Shown here one piece after another: positions 1-7,460 of a stretch of 11,434 nucleotides of DNA. Each line of letters begins with the position of its first letter. Positions within the stretch are counted from its first letter, which is position 1. This DNA comes from Gammaproteobacteria bacterium (GTDB lineage: Bacteria; Pseudomonadota; Gammaproteobacteria; Nitrosococcales; Methylophagaceae): assembly GCA_002402245.1 (NCBI GenBank), contig NVVP01000007.1, positions 2,796-14,229 on the forward strand. Direction: 5' to 3'. The notes beneath the pieces are model-generated. The model saw only the letters and a program-made list of their open reading frames with translations, was not told the DNA's origin and ran no database searches. The translations under genes and the position numbers were made by a program.

Positions 1-363
1 CATTAGTTGGTTTAGTTGTAAATTAATACTGTCTGGGCCTAGTTCAAATTCTTCTAAGTCGGTAGTCGCTGTGGGTTCAAATTGGCTATGCAGTGGCTGA
101 GACAATAAGCTGAGAATGAGCTTGATTCGGGTATCATTTGCCTTGGCTTGTATTGGTTGGATTATTTGCCAATTTTGATCGACTTTTTTTATCTCTATAT
201 CACTACGATTTTGACGTTTAATGTTTATCGTATGGATATCTTGTTGAGTTAATTCAGACAAACCAGTCTGTGTTTTCTCAGGCGTTGGTTGGTAATTAAC
301 AAAGAAGTACAAGCCAATGATGAGTAGCAGTAATAGCAGATTAGTAATATGACCTCGTTTCAT
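1..363 (-). CDS. DUF4340-like membrane-anchored protein, C-terminus cut by window edge
   Basis: The first 121 codons are visible and the gene continues past the left edge. It opens with MKRGHITN, then one hydrophobic segment (about residues 8-23, LLLLLLIIGLYFF), so it is probably anchored in the inner membrane with the rest outside the cytoplasm. The following part (SELTQQDIHTINIKR, then DQNWQIIQP) has the beta-rich look of DUF4340 proteins, which are often encoded after GldG-like genes. The biochemical role of that family is unknown. The start ATG overlaps the stop of the upstream GldG-like gene in an ATGA, which suggests translational coupling and one shared mRNA. The family call rests on N-terminal pattern and gene order, not on a database search. 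Confidence 0.72.
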   Translation of the reverse strand, partial: MKRGHITNLLLLLLIIGLYFFVNYQPTPEKTQTGLSELTQQDIHTINIKRQNRSDIEIKKVDQNWQIIQPIQAKANDTRIKLILSLLSQPLHSQFEPTATTDLEEFELGPDSINLQLNQLM

Positions 364-1727
364 CGTTGGCGACGCTTACGCCAAATGATGAAGGCGACTA
401 AGAACAAGATAAAAGGTAAGCCTAACAAAAAGCCTAAACCAATAACTAAAGACTGGGTATTAGATAGTATTAGCTGCTTATCTTCAGTAGTTTTAACTGG
501 AATAGCGATTAAGCTATCATCCTCCGCCAACCAATTAAGCAGGGCCATACCGAGTTCAAGGTTTGCTGCATTACCGATATAAGTATTAGAGACAAAGTCA
601 CTATCACCGACGATGGCAATGCGTTGTTCTGAGTCTTCATCGTTATCTAATGAACGCGTTAATAGGTAGGATAAACTAAGTGGCCCAGCGGTATCGGTGC
701 CTAGTTCAAAGTTAAACTCTAGTTCACTGGTTTCATCAATGTCGCCGACTTTAGACCAGGCGTTATTTTGCGTATTGAGTAATGAGGTCATCAGCCATTG
801 ATTGTTTAATTCTGATGGCTCTAGTGCTACAGCTTGAGGGAAGAGGGTGACCATACTGACTGCGGCGCCAACAGGATGATTGGAATAATCATTAATTAAG
901 CTAAAACGTGGATCATTAATGCCTAATAATTCAGCATTGGGATCTAATACCGTACCTGCAATAAATTCAATATTAAGTTGTTCAGCAAGGGCTGATAAAT
1001 GGCTATGCGTATCAGGATCGGCTAACCAAAGTAAATTACCACCGTCACTGACATATTGTTGAATAAGCTCAATTTCACCTTCAAGCCACGCTTGCTCGGG
1101 GCTAGCGATAACTACGGCCGCTGTATTATCAGCAATATGGCTGTTTTCAATTAGGTTTTGGCTTATTATTTTAAAGCCTTTTTGTTTTAAGCTATCAGCC
1201 CAAATGGAAAGGTGACTATTTCCTGGGTCTAGCGGACTACGCTCGCCATGTCCTTCAATAAACACCAGCCAGGGTTCTTTATGACGAGATACGCTGATTA
1301 GTGCATTGCTTAATGATTGTTCTGACAGGTCATACACTCGGGCTTGTTGTTGGCCTAATGTAACCACCATTTCGGCTTGCTGTTGGATGTTATATTGTCG
1401 GACTAAACTGGGTGAGAATTCAGGGTCAATATAGCTTATTTTTAATCGGCTACTTTTAGTTTGATAACGTTTAAGTAAGGATTCAAGTGCGTCTTTAAAT
1501 TTATAATTTGGGCTAACAAAGACCTGAATGACAATGTCTGTTTCTAATTGCTCAAGAAAGTCTGTGGTGGCTAAAGAAAGCGAGTGACGGTTGTTTTGAG
1601 TCCAATCCGCACTAATATCTGTTTTAAGTGATACTTGAGCTAACAATACAACTGCAATGATGAGCAATAGATAAAAAATCGCATTCTGAATTTTTATCTG
1701 CCATTTGGTATTTTTAGTTATCTTCAT
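360..1727 (-). CDS. GldG-like ABC-transporter auxiliary membrane protein
   Basis: A 455-residue protein of the ABC_transp_aux/GldG type, which accompanies ABC-2 exporters of unknown substrate. There is an N-terminal membrane segment at about residues 14-31 and a C-terminal one at about 426-449 followed by RKRRQR, so the large middle part is probably periplasmic. Family-like motifs are visible: FIEGHGER (157-163 region), DGGNLLWLADP (228-238) and VGDSDF (373-378). Its start ATG directly follows the TAA of the permease gene, with no gap, and its stop overlaps the start of the DUF4340 gene. It is therefore almost certainly made together with the ATPase and permease. The family is named from Bacteroidetes gliding motility, but homologues occur in non-gliding bacteria, so gliding should not be inferred. 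No catalytic function is known to me. Confidence 0.83.
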   Translation of the reverse strand: MKITKNTKWQIKIQNAIFYLLLIIAVVLLAQVSLKTDISADWTQNNRHSLSLATTDFLEQLETDIVIQVFVSPNYKFKDALESLLKRYQTKSSRLKISYIDPEFSPSLVRQYNIQQQAEMVVTLGQQQARVYDLSEQSLSNALISVSRHKEPWLVFIEGHGERSPLDPGNSHLSIWADSLKQKGFKIISQNLIENSHIADNTAAVVIASPEQAWLEGEIELIQQYVSDGGNLLWLADPDTHSHLSALAEQLNIEFIAGTVLDPNAELLGINDPRFSLINDYSNHPVGAAVSMVTLFPQAVALEPSELNNQWLMTSLLNTQNNAWSKVGDIDETSELEFNFELGTDTAGPLSLSYLLTRSLDNDEDSEQRIAIVGDSDFVSNTYIGNAANLELGMALLNWLAEDDSLIAIPVKTTEDKQLILSNTQSLVIGLGFLLGLPFILFLVAFIIWRKRRQR

Positions 1728-2471
1728 TTAGTTTAGTCGCTCTGAATCTAGACGGCGAATAGTGAGAATTAAGAAGGTGGCGACGATAATAAGGTAATAG
1801 GCAATATCACTACTATGGACTTCACCTTGTAATAAACGTTGGTAATGACGCAGTAATGATAACCAGCTAAATAAACCAGAAGAGTCGGCATTGGTGCCTG
1901 CCCAATCGATTATCCACAATAGAAATAGGCTAGCGAATGTCGTCATGGCGGCAATAGCAGGTTGTTTGGTCAAGGAGGACAGGTATAAGCCAATAGCCGT
2001 AAAGCTCGCTAATAATAAGCTTAGGCCTAATATGGCAGCAGCCAATAAACGATAATCTAATGGGCTGGCCACAGCCAGTGATAATGGCATTAAACTGATG
2101 AGTAAAAGTAGTAATAAGAAGAAGGCATAAGTAGCCAAATATTTACCTAAGACAATATCTACAATGGATAAAGGAGCTGAGAGTAGCAAGGGCAAGCTTT
2201 CATTACGGCGTTCTTCTGCAATCAGTCGCATGGTAATGAGTGGAGAAATTAGTAATAATAGGGTCGCGGCATTACTGAATAAAGGTATCGCGATAGATTG
2301 CGTGACGCCGGGAGCACCTGGAATAGCCGAAAGTCTGCCTTGGACCTGAATAAAATAATCAATATGGCTTAAAAATAGGTAAGCCAGAATAAGTTGGCTT
2401 AAGGCTAGAATAATCCAGGCTAATGGGGATAAAAATAGTCGATAGAGTTCATTTTTAGCCAATGCAAACAT
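1728..2471 (-). CDS. ABC-2 type transporter permease (GldF-like)
   Basis: A 247-residue integral membrane protein with about six hydrophobic segments (roughly residues 15-35, 62-83, 109-132, 140-163, 173-191 and 222-238). After the second segment comes EERRNESLPLLLSAPLS (86-102), the typical cytoplasmic coupling stretch of ABC-2 permeases of the GldF/NosY group. It should form the membrane channel driven by the ATPase encoded just upstream. Its ATG shares one base with that gene's stop (TAATG), a usual sign of coupled translation. Such permeases dimerise or pair with a second subunit; only one permease gene is seen here. The substrate cannot be told from the sequence. Confidence 0.88.
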   Translation of the reverse strand: MFALAKNELYRLFLSPLAWIILALSQLILAYLFLSHIDYFIQVQGRLSAIPGAPGVTQSIAIPLFSNAATLLLLISPLITMRLIAEERRNESLPLLLSAPLSIVDIVLGKYLATYAFFLLLLLLISLMPLSLAVASPLDYRLLAAAILGLSLLLASFTAIGLYLSSLTKQPAIAAMTTFASLFLLWIIDWAGTNADSSGLFSWLSLLRHYQRLLQGEVHSSDIAYYLIIVATFLILTIRRLDSERLN

Positions 2472-3400
2472 TAGTGTTCTTGCTCATTTTGGATTATTTT
2501 CATAAATACATCTTCTAGCGAGTGTTGCTCGGAGCTGAGATGGCGTAATTGCCACTGTTGCGTGACTGATAAGGATACAATCGCCTCACTAGGATCATTA
2601 TCTGGACTGTAGTGAATACGGAACTGAGAGGGGCTTATCTGTTCAACAAGATTGACTGCTGGTAATGCGGTTAATATGGACACATCAGGTGGTGCTAATA
2701 AGGTGACTAATAAGCTAGAAGATTGCATTTGTTGGCGAAGCCCAGCAATAGTGTCACTAAATAGTAGTTGGCCTTTATTAATGATTTGTACCTGATCACA
2801 TAACATTTGTACTTCCGGCAAAATATGGGTCGATAATATTACGCTATGTTCATTGGCAATATCTCGAATCAACTGGCGTATTTCTCGAATTTGAATCGGA
2901 TCAAGACCTGAGGTCGGTTCGTCTAAGATAACTACCGCGGGTGAATGAATAATTGCTTGGGCAATACCGACACGTTGTTGGAATCCTTTAGATAAATTAC
3001 CGATTAAACGTTTTGTTACCTCAGTTAAACCACATCGTTCGATGACACTTTCAACTGCTTTCTTTTTAGCCGAACGAGGTATCTTATTAATATCTGCACT
3101 GAAAGATAAAAATTCTGCGACGGTTAACTCTTTATAAAGAGGCGGCGTTTCGGGTAAATAACCAATATGTGCTTTAGCTTGTTTAGGTTCGGCTAGTAAA
3201 TCATAGCCATTGATAATAATTTCACCCTGACTAGGTGACAGGTTGCCACTGAGCATTTTCATGGTGGTGCTTTTTCCAGCACCATTTGGCCCTAAAAATC
3301 CTAATACTTCGCCTTTCTTTACGGAGAAATTCAATTCTTTTACAACGGCTTGTTCACCATAGAAGCGTGACAGTCCTTTTGCATACAGTAGCTCAGACAT
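2471..3400 (-). CDS. ABC transporter ATP-binding protein (GldA-like)
   Basis: A 309-residue cytoplasmic ATPase with a complete nucleotide-binding domain: Walker A GPNGAGKST (37-45), a Q-loop region IGYLPE with Glu84 where many families have Gln, the signature LSKGFQQR (136-143), Walker B VVILDEP (156-162), and the H-loop His192 in LSTH. The GYLPE and LSKG variants are typical of ATPases that serve ABC-2 and Gld-like permeases. The region after about residue 225 is a family-specific C-terminal extension ending in EDVFMKI. The gene starts 6 nt after the stop of the EAL-HDOD gene and has no convincing Shine-Dalgarno of its own, so its translation may depend on ribosomes finishing the upstream gene. 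It powers the permease encoded next. Confidence 0.93.
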   Translation of the reverse strand: MSELLYAKGLSRFYGEQAVVKELNFSVKKGEVLGFLGPNGAGKSTTMKMLSGNLSPSQGEIIINGYDLLAEPKQAKAHIGYLPETPPLYKELTVAEFLSFSADINKIPRSAKKKAVESVIERCGLTEVTKRLIGNLSKGFQQRVGIAQAIIHSPAVVILDEPTSGLDPIQIREIRQLIRDIANEHSVILSTHILPEVQMLCDQVQIINKGQLLFSDTIAGLRQQMQSSSLLVTLLAPPDVSILTALPAVNLVEQISPSQFRIHYSPDNDPSEAIVSLSVTQQWQLRHLSSEQHSLEDVFMKIIQNEQEH

Positions 3401-3406
3401 ATCGTT

Positions 3407-4624
3407 TTATAACATGCTCTCGATGGAATTAACCCATTCTGTAGAGGCTAAAAAGGCTTTATTAAGAGTTTTAAGTTCTAGCTTAGCAGGCAGGCTGTGT
3501 AGCTTACCTTGTTCATGCGCTATAACGAGGTTTAATAATTCGCGATGGGGGCCATCACCTTGCAGTAATAAGGCTTCTTTTATTTCATTTTCAATCGGCA
3601 GTGTGTCGATTATTTCAGCCATAGGTTTTTCTAATATGGCATCTAATAAAGAAAATAATCCGAGGATAAATGCACCTTCGGAGTCACAATCTAAGTATTC
3701 AGCAAGTTCAGTACACATTTTTGCTCTGAGTAATGCTGCGGTTGAAAGCTCACTTACCTTTGGTTTAATGTCTGAAAAAGCAAGTACAGTAACCCATGAC
3801 TTAATTGTTTGTAGACCTAAAAAGACTAAACCTTGATGAATTGATTCAACCTTTTTAGGTAAACCTACTGCAGAAGAGTTTAAAAATCGTAGTAATTTAA
3901 AGGTGAGACCAACATCTTGTCGAACCAACAGCTCTAAGTCAGCAATGGTGATATCAGGATCTTGTAGGCTATTTAAAATTTGTAGGGCTGAAAGTTTATT
4001 TTCAGGCAGTGCTTTACCGCTGATTAGATCAGGTCTGCAGAAGAAGTATCCCTGATAGTAGTGGAAGCCAAGGCGTTGGCATAGTCTAAACTGCTCTTCA
4101 GTTTCTACTTTTTCAGCTAACAGTAGGACTTTTTCTTTTTTTAAGTGTCGAACATGTTCAACTAATTCTTCTTCAGTTAAGGCTAAAATGTCTATCTTTA
4201 TGATAGAAGCCAGTTTTATAAGTGGTTTTTGTTCTTCGCTATAAATAAAGTCATCGAGTGCAATGGTGAAGCCTTGTTCAACTAAGCGTTGAGCACCTTC
4301 GACAACTTCTTCATCAACTTCAATATCTTCAAGAATTTCTAATACAAGTTGGCCACTTTCAAAAGGAAGAGGAATTTTGCCTGTTAAGAAAGAGCGGGTT
4401 AAATTAATGAAGCCTAATTTATCACCCAGTACATGCTCTATACCAAAGCCCATAAAGGTATTGTTAATGACTTGGGTTGTGGCAAAGTCACCATTAAATT
4501 CATCAACACCTGACTCGGTCGGGTTTAGGCCTCGGAATAATAACTCATAGGCATAAACTTTAAGTTCACTATCAAATATTGCTTGTCTAGCAATGATGAT
4601 TGAGTCTGAAAGTTCATTATCCAT
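3407..4624 (-). CDS. EAL-HDOD signalling protein (YuxH-like), possible c-di-GMP phosphodiesterase
   Basis: A 405-residue soluble protein with an N-terminal EAL domain (about 8-200) and a C-terminal HDOD domain (about 212-392). The EAL signature is altered to ELL (27-29), but most residues that bind metal and substrate in active EAL enzymes seem present: Glu27, Asn74 in FINLT, Glu96 in LEILED, Asp124-Asp125 in ALDDF, Lys143 in IKID, Glu171 in EKVET and Gln191 in YYQGYFFCRP. Loop 6 is degenerate, DDFIYSE in place of DDFGTG. It may therefore be a weak or active phosphodiesterase or a binding-only protein; related EAL-HDOD proteins include both kinds. It is the first gene of the ABC operon. The start is supported by GGAG about 11 nt upstream. 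Confidence 0.86.
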   Translation of the reverse strand: MDNELSDSIIIARQAIFDSELKVYAYELLFRGLNPTESGVDEFNGDFATTQVINNTFMGFGIEHVLGDKLGFINLTRSFLTGKIPLPFESGQLVLEILEDIEVDEEVVEGAQRLVEQGFTIALDDFIYSEEQKPLIKLASIIKIDILALTEEELVEHVRHLKKEKVLLLAEKVETEEQFRLCQRLGFHYYQGYFFCRPDLISGKALPENKLSALQILNSLQDPDITIADLELLVRQDVGLTFKLLRFLNSSAVGLPKKVESIHQGLVFLGLQTIKSWVTVLAFSDIKPKVSELSTAALLRAKMCTELAEYLDCDSEGAFILGLFSLLDAILEKPMAEIIDTLPIENEIKEALLLQGDGPHRELLNLVIAHEQGKLHSLPAKLELKTLNKAFLASTEWVNSIESML

Positions 4625-4637
4625 TCTATTTGAGTCT

Positions 4638-4661
4638 CCGATCTTTTTATTAATAGATCGG
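4638..4661 (-). repeat. Inverted repeat at the 5' leader of the EAL-HDOD gene
   Basis: CCGATCT (4638-4644) and AGATCGG (4655-4661) are perfect 7-bp inverted arms separated by 10 AT-rich bases. On the minus strand the downstream arm contains the GG of the Shine-Dalgarno GGAG, and the other arm lies near the predicted transcription start. It could be a protein operator, or an mRNA hairpin hiding the ribosome site if transcription starts far enough upstream. Neither role is proven. Confidence 0.5.
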
Positions 4662-4663
4662 TG

Positions 4664-4672
4664 ATTCTAGCA
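4664..4672 (-). promoter_or_regulatory. Extended -10 promoter for the EAL-HDOD/ABC operon
   Basis: On the minus strand the sequence reads TGCTAGAAT, an extended -10 element (TG-N-TATAAT, five of six in the hexamer). It lies about 40 nt upstream of the EAL-HDOD start and beyond the rpmG terminator. No good -35 hexamer is seen at the right distance, which fits an extended -10 or an activated promoter. Predicted transcription start is about 4657. Confidence 0.5.
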
Positions 4673-4685
4673 TGATGAATGCGGT

Positions 4686-4706
4686 TTAGGACTATAAATA
4701 TCCTAA
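4686..4706 (-). repeat. Operator-like inverted repeat upstream of the EAL-HDOD promoter
   Basis: TTAGGA (4686-4691) and TCCTAA (4701-4706) form a perfect 6-bp inverted repeat. The inner bases TAT and ATA extend the symmetry apart from one extra base. It sits at about -29 to -49 relative to the predicted start, where a regulator would overlap the missing -35 element. It lies next to, but does not share, the rpmG terminator stem. Confidence 0.4.
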
Positions 4707-4716
4707 GAATAGACAT

Positions 4717-4746
4717 AAAAAAGCCCGCAAAAGCGGGTCTTTTTTT
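4717..4746 (-). terminator. Intrinsic terminator after rpmG (could work both ways)
   Basis: The stem CCCGC (4724-4728) pairs with GCGGG (4733-4737) around an AAAA loop. On the minus strand it is followed by C and six T (4722-4717). On the plus strand it is followed by a run of seven T (4740-4746), so it could stop transcription from either side. It separates rpmB-rpmG from the EAL-HDOD operon. Confidence 0.85.
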
Positions 4747-4769
4747 GTAACTGTATAAGTTTTATAAGC

Positions 4770-4925
4770 TTATTTGATTTTAGCTTCTTTATACATTACG
4801 TGTTTACGTACTACAGGATCAAACTTTTTGAGCTCTAATTTCTCAGGCATCGTACGTTTGTTTTTGTCTGTTGTGTAGTAATGGCCTGTTCCAGCAGATG
4901 AAACTAATTTAATTTTTTCGCGCAT
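4770..4925 (-). CDS. rpmG: 50S ribosomal protein L33
   Basis: A 51-residue basic protein, MREKIKLVSSAGTGHYYTTD at the N-terminus and ending KEAKIK, which matches bacterial L33 throughout. It has no cysteines and so is the zinc-independent form. It is an exterior protein of the large subunit near the E site. Compared with the E. coli protein as I recall it, about four N-terminal residues are missing; an in-frame TAA just upstream rules out a longer start, and 51 residues is common in other gammaproteobacteria. AGGAGA lies 8 nt before the ATG and overlaps the rpmB stop codon (TAGGAGA), so the two genes are translated from one mRNA. The terminator at 4717-4746 ends the unit. Confidence 0.96.
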   Translation of the reverse strand: MREKIKLVSSAGTGHYYTTDKNKRTMPEKLELKKFDPVVRKHVMYKEAKIK

Positions 4926-4936
4926 GATTTAATCTC

Positions 4937-5173
4937 CTAAACTTTTTGGCCGCGGGCACGGATATCAACTAAAACGGCATCGATGCCTTTTTTGTCGATA
5001 ATACGTAAACCGTGATTACTTACACGTAATTTAACCCAACGGTTTTCTGATTCAACCCAAATACGATGAGGGTGAAGGTTTGGAAGAAACCGACGTCTTG
5101 TTTTATTGTGGGCGTGAGAAACATTGTTCCCAGCCATTGGGCGTTTACCCGTTACCTGACATACTCGTGCCAT
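4937..5173 (-). CDS. rpmB: 50S ribosomal protein L28
   Basis: A 78-residue basic protein starting MARVCQVTGKRPMAGNNVSH and containing RRFLPNLHPHRIWVE, both characteristic of proteobacterial L28; 78 residues is the usual length. It is a late-assembly component of the 50S subunit near the L1 side. Only Cys5 is present, so there is no zinc-binding set. TAGGAG lies 9 nt before the ATG. The stop TAG is 11 nt upstream of rpmG, giving the conserved rpmB-rpmG pair. A probable promoter lies in the 130-nt gap upstream, since no terminator is seen after the TlpA-like gene. Confidence 0.97.
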   Translation of the reverse strand: MARVCQVTGKRPMAGNNVSHAHNKTRRRFLPNLHPHRIWVESENRWVKLRVSNHGLRIIDKKGIDAVLVDIRARGQKV

Positions 5174-5261
5174 ATTAAATCGCTCCTAATGAACATTGCG
5201 TACATGACCTGCCGTAATTCCATTAACAATGAATTCACAATCAGACCACTAAAAGCCGACC

Positions 5262-5290
5262 TTTATACCATTATTTATCAAGCTTGTGTA
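5262..5290 (-). promoter_or_regulatory. Candidate rpmB-rpmG promoter
   Basis: On the minus strand a TACACA (-35-like, four of six) and TATAAA (-10, five of six) are separated by 17 nt. Transcription would start near 5255, giving a leader of about 80 nt. The bases just after the -10, GGTCGG, are G/C-rich, as in promoters under stringent control of ribosomal genes. A TTGACT lies slightly further upstream at an unsuitable distance from this -10. Confidence 0.4.
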
Positions 5291-5303
5291 GTCAAACTTA
5301 GTG

Positions 5304-5798
5304 TCATGCAGGGTTAAGCCCCATATTATGGAGGATACCTTCTAAGTAGTTCATATTAAGTGCGCCTATTTTGCGCATGACAATTTCACCATCTGGCGCT
5401 ATTAGGAAGTGGGTTGGGGTGACTCGGATATTGCCAAAAGCCTGAGATATTTTCATGCCTTTATCCCAGACAATCAGGTAGGGCAGTTTTTTCTTGGCGC
5501 GCATAGCATGAATGTGGTCGAGGGAATCATAGTCCATCGCCACCGCAATTATTTTCAGATTCTTTTCTGAATATTGATTATGTAATGCGATTAACTCGGG
5601 CATTTCCTGGATACAACTCGGACAGTCTGTGGCCCAAAAAACAACTAACACTGCTTGCCCACGATAATCGTGAAATGCATGAGGTTTATTATCAATATCA
5701 GTAAATGATAGTTCAGGAACCATCGCTTGATTAGAACATGATGCTAGCGTTAATAATAAGCTTAGCGATATAAAAAGTTGGCGAAAATAGATGTTCAT
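5304..5798 (-). CDS. TlpA-family thioredoxin-like lipoprotein
   Basis: A 164-residue thiol-disulfide protein. The N-terminus is a lipoprotein signal with lipobox LASC (18-21), so Cys21 would carry the lipid; the next residue is Ser, not Asp, which favours outer-membrane sorting in enterobacterial rules. The thioredoxin fold has the active site WATDCPSC with Cys59 and Cys62, and the cis-proline loop VTPT (Pro128). This is the AhpC/TSA-TlpA type, usually a periplasmic reductant for cytochrome c maturation or other secreted thiols. Here the neighbours give no clear partner. It lies 23 nt downstream of the acetolactate-synthase-like gene with only a weak GAG-type ribosome site, so it is probably co-transcribed with it. 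The function is inferred from the fold only. Confidence 0.88.
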   Translation of the reverse strand: MNIYFRQLFISLSLLLTLASCSNQAMVPELSFTDIDNKPHAFHDYRGQAVLVVFWATDCPSCIQEMPELIALHNQYSEKNLKIIAVAMDYDSLDHIHAMRAKKKLPYLIVWDKGMKISQAFGNIRVTPTHFLIAPDGEIVMRKIGALNMNYLEGILHNMGLNPA

Positions 5799-5821
5799 AA
5801 TTTAAAGTCTCGAAATAAGCA

Positions 5822-7453
5822 CTAGTTTGCTAAGGTTAGTTGGCCTAAGGTTTCTGTTAATTTGAGATTCTCTCGATAATCAACTGGGCAGTCAATAATA
5901 GTAACAGTGTCACGTGCTAAAGCAGCTTCTAATTCTGGCATTAATTGTTCGGTAGATTCTATCTTAACGCCGTGAGCACCAAAAGAACTAGCATATTGCA
6001 CAAAATCAGGGTTAGTGAATTTGACATTACTACTGCGACCAAACTGGTTTTGTTGTTTCCATTCAATTAAGCCATAACTTTCATCATTCCAAACGAGAAT
6101 AACGATAGCGATATGAAGACGCATGGCGGTTTCTATTTCTTGCGAATTCATTAAGAAACCCGCATCACCGGTTACGGCAACTACCTTACGATCAGGATAA
6201 GCAATTTTGGCGGCAATAGCCCCAGGAACAGCAATACCCATACTGGCAAAACCATTAGAAATAATGCAGGTGTTAGGATACTCACAGCGGAACATACGAG
6301 CCATCCACATCTTATGGGCACCAACATCACAAATAACAATGTCTTTTAAATCCATTGCCGTACGTAAATCCCAAATTATTTTTTGGGGTTTAACAGGGAA
6401 TTCCATATCATCGCGATGTTGATTCATTTCTTGAACAACACTTTCTCGTAATGTACGCATTGCTTTGTTTTTATGGGGCGTAGCGAGGGTTTGAATTCGG
6501 GCTAGACTATGGTTTATATCACCAATCACCTCAAAGCTAACATTGTAATACGCATCGACTTCAGCCAGTGATGCATCAATATGAATAATGGTGCGATCGC
6601 GAGAAGGGTGCCATAAATACGGATGGTATTCGACCATATCGTAACCGATACAAATAATGACATCGGCATTAGCAAAGCCACAGTTAGCATAGTCGCCTGA
6701 TTGTAAGCCTACACTGCCCAACGCCATTGGATGATGAAATGGGATAACACCTTTAGCCATAAAAGTATTGGCTACTGGAATGCCTAAGTTGGCTGAAAAC
6801 TCAGCCAGTGCTTGTGAGGCTTTTGTTCTAACGACCCCATTGCCCGCTAAAATAATAGGTGTTTTAGCTTGAGAGATAATGCTAGCTGCAAGCTCTACTT
6901 GTTGGGTAGAAGGCTCGGGAAGGGCGACATGCTTTACTGGCAAAGGCACTTCATCCGTGTCCATTTCAGCGATATTTTCTGGGAACTCTATAAAACAAGC
7001 ACCGGTTTTTTCTGTTTGCGCCACTTTAAAGGCTTTACGAATGATCTCGGGTATGACTTCAGGGCCGACAATGCGGGTGGCATATTTAGTTATTGGCAGG
7101 AACATAGCTTCTAAATCGAGTACTTGATGTGACTCTTTGTGTAAACGATTAGTAGCAGCTTGGCCGGCAATGGCTATAAGAGGGGCATAATCCATATTAG
7201 CATCTGCAACTCCAGTGATAAGGTTGGTTGCACCAGGGCCTAATGTAGCAAGACAGACACCCGCACGGCCAGTCAGACGACCATAAACATCAGCCATAAA
7301 GGCCGCGCCTTGTTCATGACGCGTAGTGATGAAGCTGATGTTAGAGTCAAGCAGGGCATCCATGACATCCAGGTTTTCTTCACTTGGAATACCAAAAATA
7401 TATTCAACACCCTCATTTTCAAGGCTGCGGACAAATAATTCAGCTGCTTTCAT
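5822..7453 (-). CDS. Acetolactate synthase large subunit-like ThDP enzyme (AlsS-type)
   Basis: A 543-residue thiamine-diphosphate enzyme. Visible elements are the N-terminal Pyr domain with catalytic Glu47 in RHEQGAA, the middle domain (about 185-325) with IILAGNGVVR, and the C-terminal PP domain with the ThDP-Mg motif from GD (429-430) to WND (455-457). GYDMVEYHP (270-278) and the ending CPVDYRENL resemble catabolic AlsS/BudB enzymes, which condense two pyruvates to 2-acetolactate without a regulatory subunit. No ilvN/ilvH-like ACT gene is nearby, consistent with that type. Other pyruvate decarboxylases of the superfamily cannot be ruled out. Ser24 replaces the usual Gly in GIPGEEN. AGGA lies 8 nt before the ATG, inside a possible hairpin. 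The TlpA-like gene follows after 23 nt. Confidence 0.85.
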   Translation of the reverse strand: MKAAELFVRSLENEGVEYIFGIPSEENLDVMDALLDSNISFITTRHEQGAAFMADVYGRLTGRAGVCLATLGPGATNLITGVADANMDYAPLIAIAGQAATNRLHKESHQVLDLEAMFLPITKYATRIVGPEVIPEIIRKAFKVAQTEKTGACFIEFPENIAEMDTDEVPLPVKHVALPEPSTQQVELAASIISQAKTPIILAGNGVVRTKASQALAEFSANLGIPVANTFMAKGVIPFHHPMALGSVGLQSGDYANCGFANADVIICIGYDMVEYHPYLWHPSRDRTIIHIDASLAEVDAYYNVSFEVIGDINHSLARIQTLATPHKNKAMRTLRESVVQEMNQHRDDMEFPVKPQKIIWDLRTAMDLKDIVICDVGAHKMWMARMFRCEYPNTCIISNGFASMGIAVPGAIAAKIAYPDRKVVAVTGDAGFLMNSQEIETAMRLHIAIVILVWNDESYGLIEWKQQNQFGRSSNVKFTNPDFVQYASSFGAHGVKIESTEQLMPELEAALARDTVTIIDCPVDYRENLKLTETLGQLTLAN

Positions 7454-7460
7454 GTTGTCT

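Noticed and set aside
3414..3836. Open frame of 140 codons on the plus strand inside the EAL-HDOD gene
   Set aside because: It is wholly antisense to a well-supported gene and has low-complexity Ser-rich content with no recognisable domain.
5066..5317. Plus-strand open frame over the 5' part of rpmB and its promoter gap
   Set aside because: It overlaps rpmB, its promoter and the end of the TlpA-like gene, and the protein has no recognisable features.
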